Assembly: GCF_004210375.1 (NCBI RefSeq)
Contig: NC_134834.1
Location: 158,429,290-158,493,289 of the forward strand
DNA: 64,000 nucleotides
Direction of reading: 5' to 3'
Source of the DNA: Tachypleus tridentatus
Lineage: Eukaryota; Arthropoda; Merostomata; Xiphosura; Limulidae
Made by a program: the position numbers and the translations under genes. Shown in pieces: positions 24,119 through 35,200 of the stretch (its first letter is position 1; each line of letters opens with the position of its first letter). The notes beneath the pieces were generated by a model that did no database searches, was not told the DNA's origin, and saw only the letters and a program-made list of their open reading frames with translations.

Positions 24119-24695
24119 TAGTCAAAAGATAAACTGAGATTTAAGTATTCTTTGATAGATTGTTTAGGCAGAGTATTCATGATGAAACTTTGTAGAATGG
24201 ACAGCAACTGTCTGTTGTGGAGACACAAGTGTTGAGGATGACGTTTTGAAAGTCTTCTGCCTTTTATCTTTAAGTCAGTGTGTGTGTGTGTGTGTGTGTT
24301 GTGTGTGTGTGTTGTCAATCTTTTATAGTATCCTGATGGATTGTGGAGGGTGTGTTATGATTGGTTGGATTATCACTGTTTCTGATTGGAGGAAAGATTT
24401 CCTGTAGATTCAACCAATGGCAGCCACAGGTTACTCACTTCTAATCTGGAATCTCTGTTTAGTAAAGATTTAATAGTGTTAATATAAAATGATTCTTTGA
24501 TTTTTGAGAAAACTGGGAGAAAAATCAGTTTGATTTTTGAGATTCTCTTTGGTAAGTCACTATTTGTTTGGTTTTTTGTTTTTTTTACCAGAATGGACCT
24601 TAAGGTACTGTAAGATTTCCACTGGACTTCTATGTTGAATTTTTTGGCTATGCGTTTGAGTTTTTCACTGAAATGTTGTAGATATGGTAGTTAAA
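24119..24695 (-). mobile_element. Penelope-like element fragment, inverted arm
   Basis: Its complement matches 25048-25700 of the plus-strand copy, starting with CAACATTTCAGTGAAAAAC and ending with CCATTCTACAAAG. It lacks about 190 bp present in the other copy, the part that encodes the GIY-YIG-like segment. A (GT)n run at 24275-24312 matches the (CA)n at 25588-25606. Confidence 0.7.
24275..24312. repeat. (GT)n microsatellite
   Basis: A GT run interrupted once by TTGTG. It belongs to the 3' part of the inverted Penelope-like arm. Confidence 0.9.
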
Positions 24696-25710
24696 AAAGA
24701 ATCCACTTTACGATGGAAATAAAGGAACAAAACAGTCTATCTTGACATACTCATCAGCAAACATGCAAGACAAATAACCACAATTGTATACAGAAAACCC
24801 ACCCATGCAGACAGATACATACACTTTCAGTCCTGTCATCCAACTTCAATAAAACGTGGCATAATCCAATGCCTAAACAAGAGAGCGGAAAACATTTGTG
24901 ATAAAACATCCATCAAAGCAGAATGCCAAAAGATCATAGAGAATTTTAAACAGAATAGTCACATCTCCTCCTCCATCAAAAACTCCTTGAAGAAGACCAC
25001 AACACAAAGAAAAGATCAGAAAATCACTACCACTACCACCATTTACCTACCATACCTGCAACATGTCAGTGAAAAACTCAAATGCATAGTCAAACAATTC
25101 AACATAGAAGTCTGGTGGAAATCCTACAGTACCTCAAGGTCCATTCTGGTAAAAAACAAATAGCGACCTATCAAAGAGAATCTCAAAAACGTCATATATG
25201 AAATTCCATGTTCCTGTATTGCATTGGAGAAATGGGAAGAAAACTCATGACAAGAATAAAAGAACAAAGATAGTACAAAACTCATGAAAACACAAACTTC
25301 AGCCATTGAAGAGCACACCACATCAACTGCACACAAAATAAACTGGGAGAAAACTAGAATCATCGGCACAGACAAATTTTGAAAGACAAGAAAAATCAAA
25401 GAATCATTTTATATTAACACTATTAAACCTTCACTAAACAGATTCCATATTAGGAGATGAATAACCTGTGGCTGCCATTGGTTGAATCTACAAGAAATCT
25501 TTCCTCCAATCAGAAACGGTGACAACCCAACCAATCACAACACACCCTTCACAATCCACCAGGACACTATAAAAGACCAACAACACCTACACACACACAC
25601 ACACACTGACTTAAAGACAAAAGGCAGAAGATTTTCAAAATGTCATCCTCTACACTTATGTCTCCACAACAGGCAACTGTCATCCATTCTACAAAGATTT
25701 AAGTAATTTT
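24696..25710 (+). mobile_element. Penelope-like retroelement, 5'-truncated copy
   Basis: The frame is open from 24735 to the TAG at 25161. It reads LDILISKHARQITTIVYRKP, THADRYIHFQSCHP, KRGIIQCLNKRAENIC and, later, YLPYLQHVSEKLKCIVKQFN. These are the late reverse-transcriptase and linker motifs of Penelope-like elements (YRKPTxTDxY, HP..K.GII..L..RA). After the stop, NLKNVIYEIPCSC and TSTAHKINWEKTRIIG in other frames are what is left of the GIY-YIG endonuclease. Stops and frame changes make it dead. Confidence 0.8.
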
Positions 25711-26066
25711 CTGTCTTGTGTTACAGTAAAACAAACATTCAAATGATCAACTCAGCTGCCTGCAGCTTAGCAATCTTTTCACTTTACAGTTTCTTTTACA
25801 AATTTTCTTTCTGAACCTAAACAGATCAATAAAATAACACTACACTACTGAAAACTTTGTCTATTGTTGGAATGTACATGAAGTTGTAACACCTCCAGAG
25901 CATCCACAAGAAATTTACTTAATTTTTTTTACTGCAAGACAAAGAACATTTACTTTATATTGTTTGATCCAGTGGTTAAATATTTTCAAAGACACCAAGA
26001 TATTTCACTGAATTTTTTTTCTTTTTAAATTAAGAGTGTTTCAATATCACACAGAACTTATAACAA

Positions 26067-26298
26067 TCAAATAACCTCACTTTCAATGGCCACACCACCA
26101 CCATCTGAACTTAACACAGGATTTAATAAAGCTTTCTGGTCTGATACTTCAGTTTTCATGTTATCAGGTTGCTCATCACAGACTATTTTGGTCTGTTCAC
26201 CTAATACTGTAGTAGCACCTTCTGGCTTGTTTTCCACAATATTTACTGTTGAGAACATGGCTCGATGGTATGCAGTCAAGAAATTTAACCCGAGAAGC
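26067..26298 (-). CDS. RING-CH gene, last coding exon (n)
   Basis: Acceptor GTGTGCAG. It encodes LLGLNFLTAYHRAMFSTVNI, then an acidic, probably disordered tail ending GGGVAIESEVI and TGA. The first base completes an Arg codon begun in exon m. Confidence 0.88.
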
Positions 26299-29200
26299 CT
26301 GCACACGTATGTAAACAGTTAGAGATTTTGGTTAACCAGTAAAAAAACATACCATAAATACACAAATACGAGTATAATAAATGTATTTACAATGTTATCT
26401 ATGTGCATTTTAACCCATATTTTGCCTGTCAGGACTCAAGTTTGAAAAATTCTGATATAAGAACTTTATCAGTTAGGTTATTCAATGTGGCTTATTAAAA
26501 TGTTAATTTTTAATTTTTAAGCCATTTGTTATATGTTTGTTGTTTAGCACACATCTGTATAACGGGCCATCTGTGCTGTGCCCACCATGAAAATTGACCC
26601 CCATAAATTTAACACTTAGTCACTAAAAGACAAACTATATGCTATCAACCTGGAAGTGAACAAAGTTCTGAGAACCAGGATAAATTTAAACATAAGAAGG
26701 TACTTTGAATATACGTGGAAAAGGGTTAAGCAACTGGTTACAAGTTAAAAATCAGCTCCTCTATTAAAAATATAAACTTAGATTCTAAAATAATTTCTAT
26801 GTTGATACACATAAAGACTAAATGATTCTGCTAAAAAACAGATCAAAGTTACTAAGGAATTTAAGGATATATCAGTCTGAAGAAATTTTTACTAAATTTT
26901 TAAAAGTACAATATACTACAAGTTATTCAAAGCATTATGCTATGTAATCTTTTATAGATCCACAGACCTCAAAGAAACAGAAACTTTATTAAATTTCTCA
27001 GAAAATGTTTTCTGGCAGCAAGTAGCAATTCTTTGATTCATATATAATTAAAAAAACGAGTGAGGTTTTTAATTTTAATAATATAATAACTAACCTCATG
27101 CATACACACTGAACTAACAGTGTTACTCCTACTGTCGCTGTCCGTATGGCAACATTATCAAACATCGTAACCAAAAAATAGGCTCCACCAATAGTACTGC
27201 ACATGCATACGATTATAGCAGATGTCTGTAGCCACTGAGCTTTGGTGAGTCCTGTAGATACCCAGACAGTTCCTGTCTCAAGCTTGTACTGATTAAATTA
27301 AAATTTTTGTAATAACAAACAATAATAATTAGTTTGACTTACAAAAGCTTAGAACAATGACAGTGTCTTAATATACAAAATAAGTTAACTGTATAGAACC
27401 TAACTGAAAACTAATCTCAGAAGAAATTTACAAATGAATATATTATTATATAATACATTATGGATGTCAAACACATTCAAAACAAATAACAAATTTCCAA
27501 ACCTCCATCAGGTTGTTTTGTAATTTTTTGCATTTTAAATTGATAGAAATATGTATCTTCATGAGATTTGGTGTCCTTTTATCCAGTTTATGCAGTTTTT
27601 AAGATGACAGCTGTCCATGATTTCATAACCTAACTCATGAAGTCTAAACCCCGTCACACTATGATTTTACGTGGTGCCAAACAGTGGCATATATAATGTC
27701 AATGTAATGCACCAATGGGTCTCTCATATTTTGGGGCCCCAATATAATGGGAGAGGGAGCATAAATTTCTACACCTATTGCTGATCAGTATGAATGGGCT
27801 TCATAATAAAATTGCACCGAGTTGTTTGAAGTGTTAAAATGCCTCTGGTGTTGAATGCTCACATTATATTTAAACCCTCAGAAAAAGTGATGAGGAGAGA
27901 CGAACGAGAGATATAAAAAAATAACTTATTTAAAATATACTTTTGTAAAACATTAAAGTTTAAAAGCCATATATGATTACTCCTTTCCCAAGATAATATG
28001 CAAAAGTCCCCAAGAGGTATATGAAATGGCAAAGAAGCAGCTCAGTTTGAAAACTGACAATTAGATAAGAAAATGAAAGATACTTCACAGTATTCGAGCC
28101 GATTTGAATTACTTTGCAAAAAGATATGGCAGAAAGATAATAATGAAGTCTAAGGAAGGCCCAACTTTTTAACATAATAGCAACATGTACTCGGGCATGC
28201 CCTTACATGCACTAGCTAAACAGTTTGAAAGCCTACTGTGAGAAAAGAAGGGAGATTCCATAAAGCCAAACTAGGAGCTTTAAATTACATTTACCGAGTC
28301 TTCCATAACAGTTTAAGCTCACATTACAGAGTGCCTTAATTTCTCAAAACTATATACATGTATAGACAACAGCTTGGATTAGTTTGGTATTTTAGGTTGA
28401 CTCAAACAGACAAATATTTAAGACAATGAAAGCACAGAAAATTTGGCCACTATTACAAATAACATTTCTAAATTTAACACCTTGCCATATCCTATACACA
28501 TGTAACATCAATAACACCTCTTAAGAGAAAGGATCACTTAAAGTCATAGCTCTGATATTCATATTTGAGAGAAAAGGCCCTAAGTTATATAAATATACTT
28601 CCATCACAGGAAGCCACTTAAGCAGCAAACCAACAGACAGCTTCCACAGGTTCAGCCACAAGCTCAAATATTTTACTCACAGTACAATTTTTTTTTTATT
28701 ATAGAGTGATGCATAAATAAAAAATATACAAATCCTTTAGAAATTCAATTTATATGTGAATTTAATGAGCCCTATATTATTAACTGAGTGCAAGTATAAA
28801 GTTTAAAATATTCCTAGTCACATTTATCTTCCACACAATGGGAAATAAAAATAATTATTATTGATGAATAACACATATTTTAATGATACCATTCACGTGT
28901 ATCTTAATATAATATGTTATTACAGATAAACATCATACAAATACTTGAATAATTTCTGCTGCATTAGTACAATAAATACAGTATAATATTTATTATCTTT
29001 AACTATGCAATAAGACAGAAAAATATTTACCTCTATTTTACAGACTTTGCATCTTATGTTGTCTGGATTTTCTGATGTCTGAAAATATTTTTTGATTCAA
29101 AATCTTTAAAATGTACATACAGCATTCTGCATTATTTTATAAATCCATACAATAATTTATAGATTTAAAAACAGAAAATTCATACTTAAATAATATTTGA

Positions 29201-32200
29201 TTTTCACTCAAACATTAAAATAATTATGAAAAATGGATAAGAAAAAATCATTGTTACCAAGAAAACTGATACCTGTCTATTGAATAAAATAGTTTGCAAC
29301 AAGTTAACCCTCTCACCACAGATATCCATTTACTGTGCATGATAGAATTCTAGTCTTACATTTAAACCTTTATTATGCTACTTTCTGTTTTATGTATGAA
29401 TTAGTATATCATAAAATTTCTGCTAATAATCCCTATTTTAATAGTATATAAGTTTTAAATTCTTAATTCTATGAGGTAATATAATAAAAAAATCCTGAAT
29501 TTCCCCTATTGTAACACACATGGAACATTTTGTCTCTGCATCTTTTCTATTTTATCCATCACACCATGAACATTAAATGTAAATTACTCACTAAAAATCA
29601 GCATTCTTCAGACAAACTATAAATTTTATATTATAGCCTTTAATTTTGTTTGATTACAAAGCCATGAAATAGAAAATCAGACCTCTCCTTCCACCCTCAC
29701 CCATTATTTTCAACTATTATGTGACATAATGTATAACATTGTTTTCTGAACAGATAATAGCCACTTTCACCATGCTTAATTCTCATGAGAAAGTTAGCAA
29801 CTAGCTTGTATAAATTTGCAACAGTTCTTGTCACATAATTAGAAAGCAGAAAAAAATTTGAGTCAGAAAGAATTATTAGTTGTCAGTCTATCTTCTTAGG
29901 TACATTGTTTAATTAAATAAAATTTATTTAGCGCATTACTACCATTAGTATGAAAAAAAGTAGGGTAAAATGTGTTTGACAATTAACAGAAGTAACAATG
30001 AGGATTGGGTATGTATTTTATTTCCTGTTGTTCATGTTTATTCTTTACTTACTATTATAAATGTAACTAAAATGTAAAAATAGGGATCTTTGTAGGTTAG
30101 CTAACAGCAATTATGTAAAATAAATAATGATAAAAATGTTTTTGAGGCACAAGTCGCACATGTGCACATGCCCTGCATGATTTACAACTCACAATAGTGC
30201 AGATAGCAGTTCGACACAGTTCAAAGGGCAATCAAACAATAACTTTTAGTTATAAATAGATATATAGCTTAAAGTTACTTAGGATAAACAAATATAGTTT
30301 CATATTACAATCTGAAGACATTATAGAAGGAATAAAAGGGTAATTTGTATTTGTTTTGTATTTACTTACAAGGTCAGTCGTATTTACCAACCTTGTACAG
30401 GGTTAGGGTAGAGAAAATAATGGATGAAATATAACGTTTTACTGAAAACAAACATACAAAATTTATTTAAGGGTTTTTATAGAGATTATGCAAATGAAAC
30501 TGGAGATTTTTGAAATGAAGAAAAGTATTTTTGACTTTAACATGAAAATCACTTTGCACAGGAACTAGTCAAAACAAGTACTTGATATATTGATAGAAAT
30601 ATCTTTTTCTATGTTTATTTAAATTTCTTTCTTTTCTTGTTTTTGGTGGTTACAAGATTGAGGAGATTTACAATTCCCATTTAGAGTTAGGTTAGAGAAA
30701 TTAACCCATGAACTATTAAGTTTTATTGAATAAAAACAAACAAAAATGTTAGAAATGTATTTAGGAGGTGTTAAGGATTTTACAACACAAAGGATATTTG
30801 AGATGAGGAAAAGTATTTTGAATCTTAACGTGAAAATTACTTTTGACACAGACTATTCACAACAAATACTTGATATATTCATGGACAAATCTTTATTTTA
30901 ATGTATTAAAGATATTTCACTAAAATAGGTATTTTCTGTATAAGAAAGAATTACAATGTCAACTGAAAGACTATCAAATTTTGTGAAGATATACACACTG
31001 TATTGAAAGTTAGAAGTATTAAATCTATAGAGACTAAGTAAGTACAAAGAGATCACATGGTTGGTCAGACTCACTGAGATCATGTTGAGAGAGTTAAAGC
31101 ACAAAGCATTCTGCTAAAACTTCATCTCAAATTCACATTTTATCTCCAAAAAAACATAAAATTTACTAATTAAGATAGTATTAATGAACATTACTATTAC
31201 TTGAACAAGCCATTTTCTTAAACAATCATGATGAACTACAGACATATCCCCTTTACACAGACATGGCTGAATCAGAGGCCCTACATCCTGTCTCTCAGAA
31301 TCATAACAGATCCAACATTCAGGTAGATTCTCCAGTGTCAGATCTAAGTACAACAACAAAAATACAGTATAAGAAATATGTATTTATGAAAAATTTGCTT
31401 CAACAATAATTAAACTGTAATAAAATTTTTAAAATTTAATGTCTAACTTTTAGGAATAACTTACTTGCCAAACAACCTAGTTTCCTGCTCTGACATTAAA
31501 AGTTACACTTTAATGGTGTAACTTCGTAAAATACTTTTTTATATTTAGTGTATAGAAATATATTAATTCTAATATATCGTGCCATTTGTTAAAGCATAAC
31601 ACAGAAATAAAAAATTAAAACATTAAAAATGTAAAATATCTTTCTTGAACATCCCATTCAGTAAGAGGTATAAAGGTATAACATAAGATTTAGGCAGAGT
31701 GCACATAATAATAAATAAATAAAAAAAAAAATTGTAAAATGGGAAGCAACTGTTTAGTTGAGAGTGATATTCGTAAAGGAAATACTGGAAGACTATTATA
31801 CAAAAGTAGCCTAGATTGAAAGTGTGACATTTCAAAGGCCTTCCATCTTTGGTCTTCTAGTCAACTTGCACTGATTTTTAAACACTCGCTATGCCATCAC
31901 CTAGCTGCTTTTTTTGTCATTTAAAGGGCACTTAACATTTATGATTTAAACTATTTCAACCATCACATGATATTAGTAGCATTTTTTTTTTTTTTATGAG
32001 AGTGCTGTGTTTACTTTAGTAAGGCAACAGCAGTATTTAAGAAATGCAGTGTAGAATGTATTTAACTAATATTATCTCACATCAAATAGTTTCTTCATAA
32101 TCAGTTAAGAGTCCCTAGACATAATTAGAATCAAATCAATGACAGTTACGAATACTTGAAAATAAGGTGAAGGTTTAATATAAGTTTTTTCTTTCACTCA

Positions 32201-35200
32201 GACTCTATATCTACTGTTCTTGAGACAGTTTTGGGGTCATGTATTTTTTTTTCTTTGATGACCATGACTTAACAGATACTGAAAACATTGTAAACAAAAA
32301 AAAAAAAAAACTCCACAAGTGCATTTTCAGCTATCAGAAACTCACAAAGAAACACTAATAAATTCCCTGATCACAGTTTTACAAAAAATGAAAATATTTC
32401 TTTATGAGAGACTGGGATTGTTAAAAAAACAGATTACTACTTAAACAAAAAAATTAACACATCCTATACTTATACAAAGTCTAAACGTGTAGGCTTTAAC
32501 AACTTAAATACACAGTATTTTGTGACCTTGAAAATTTGGATTAACAGTTACCACATATTGTGCTCTGTTCAGTGGCATATCCATGGTCTCTCTATCAAGA
32601 TCACTTGAATACATTTTAATATTGATAAAGTGTTGGATATGAGCAATAATAAATATTTTACAGTTACTGAACACTTACTTCATCTGGGAATATTACATAA
32701 TACATTCTCTCTAACATTTTTTAGACATAATCCTAAGAATACAACAGAAAATAACAGTATCTTAAACAGATGAAGTAATTAACTATGCACTGGTTACATT
32801 TTGCTATGCTGTATAAACTTCTGCCTAAACTTTATACAATTTACTATTGCAGACAGATCTCATAACCATGTTTTCATATAAAATTCTCATGAAAATCACC
32901 TTACACTCAAATTATTAAGAGTTTGAATGCAAATAATTACAACAAATGAGATAGTTTCAGTAGAAATACTTAATTAAAATAATGTCATTCTCTGTACTTA
33001 CAATGTTTAACAAACTCTTACTAGTTTTTGTGATGAAACAGTAAGAAATCTCACAATTACAGTATTGTTGGTCAAGTGAAAATCTCATACCCCCCAGCAA
33101 ATTGCAGACATCTGTACCAAATGGACTAAAGGTTTTGTAGAAATATGCTCAAAAGCAACCCATAAGTTGCAATCCCACTTTTATGTCAGTAAAGAAGTAA
33201 CTAACCTTTTACCATCTCCACCTACACATTTACACCAAATATGGTAAAGGTAAAAAACCCTTCCATGGATGGTAAGAGGTAACATAAAAAAAAAAAGAGT
33301 GTCAGAGGAAATGTTTATTCCATTATTTTTCAATGTAAGACCACTTTTTTCAGCTCACCCGTTCTGAGTACCACTTCTTTAGACACGAGGGCAACTCACC
33401 CGTTCTGAGTACCACTTCTTTAGACACCAGGACAACTCACCCGTTCTGAGTACCACTTCTTTGAGTACCACTTCTTTAGACACCAGGACAACTCACCCGT
33501 TCTGAGTACCACTTCTTTAGACACCAGGGCAACTCACCCGTTCTGAGTACCACTTCTTTGAACACCAGGGCAACTCACCCGTTCTGAGTACCACTTCTTT
33601 GACACCAGGGCAACTCACCCGGGCAACTCACCCGTTCTGAGTACCACTTCTTTAGACACGAGGGCAACTCACCCGTTCTGAGTACCACTTCTTTAGACAC
33701 GAGGGCAACTCACCCGTTCTGAGTACCACTTCTTTAGACACCAGGGCAACTCACCCGTTCTGAGTACCACTTCTTTAGACACCAGGGCAACTCACCCGTT
33801 CTGAGTACCACTTCTTTAGACACCAGGGCAACTCACCCGTTCTGAGTACCACTTCTTTAGATGAAGACACCAAGGCTTCTTCTTCAGTTGACAAAATATG
33901 TTTGTCCTGCTCTAGTCTCTTTAAAATCTTTTTTGGATTCAAAATCCACAGCTGCTCTGGACTGTGAATGAAGAAAAAACTTACTCTTCAATTAGCAAAT
34001 CCTTGCCCCACTATATTTGAAAATATTTAACTTAAAAACAAATTAATCAAACAAAGGTTTGTCAACAATTCTCTTAAAATAGTAATTTCATCTGAAAAAA
34101 CTATACAACTAGTTCATGTCAAATATATAAAATAAGAGTTCTGTTTTGATATAAATGTTAGAACAATATTTCAAAATGATAAACTAGTTCAGTTCATCAA
34201 AATAATAATCTGTTGTTTGTTCAGTTGCAAAGACTTCTCAAAATATTTGTTCATAGAACCATTTCCAAAGAAAGCTAAAAGCACATTATAAATTCTTTTA
34301 CTGTGTTGTATATTTTCCCCATCTAATATCAATACAATTTAGATAGTGTAATATATTCTGCTTAAGCCCAGATTACTGTTGAATATGAAATTTTGTTAAG
34401 TATGATGTATTATACTACTTTTAAATCTCTCAGTTATTTACCAACTTGCATCAGAAGTTTTGCATCATGTTCTTTCTCAACTTCAACTTATTATATCATC
34501 ACATGCATCATATGTTTGACATTGTTTAGTCATATCTATATAATAAGACTCAAGATGGGTAAGTGTATGTATGTTGCATAACTCTTAATAAACTGCTGGT
34601 CACATTGACTTCTAAGTGGTACCAAATGAATTGTTTGGTACTAAGGTTTGCTCAAAGATAAACTTTTCACTCCACCCCTTGGGGAACCAAGTGATTTCTA
34701 AAAGTACCTTTCTTTTAAACTGCTGGACTTACCACCTTTTAAATATGCCAAATGGATCATCTCAGTCTCAAGGCCTGCACAAAGTTTAATATTTTTCACT
34801 TGACTCCTTAGGGAACCCGGGTTTATCACAAAAACACTTTTATAGGGATTCCCCAAAACAAAACCCAAATTTGGCATATATTTGCATTTTAGCACATAAA
34901 TAAGTAGGCTTACTAATTACTATTTGTAGCTTGGTTAAAGAAACTGAGTTTGCATTATAGCAGCAATGATCATTAAACAAAAAAGTGCAAAACTATAAGT
35001 TAAGTATTAAATTTGCATTATAGTGGCCCTCAAAATGTAGGCTATAGACCCACAGGTTCACTAAAGACATAACTTGATGTTTTCAAAACTGTTAATTATT
35101 ACTTACCTAATACAGTTCCACAAGACACAAGGAAACCACAAAGCCACTCCCAATTCCACAATTCGAAACATCACATCGTGACAGTTACGACTCAAGACAG

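Noticed and set aside
24118-24318. His/Thr repeat protein (HTHTHT) on the minus strand and its twin at 25482-25706
   Set aside because: These are translations of the CA/GT microsatellite and 3' region of the Penelope-like fragments.
26086-26322. Open frame of 78 codons on the plus strand
   Set aside because: It is the antisense of the last coding exon of the RING-CH gene, which has splice and domain support on the minus strand.
33354-33860. CRISPR-like array
   Set aside because: The repeats are regular, but there are no unique spacers, the unit is a plain 41-bp tandem repeat derived from an exon end, and the genome is eukaryotic.
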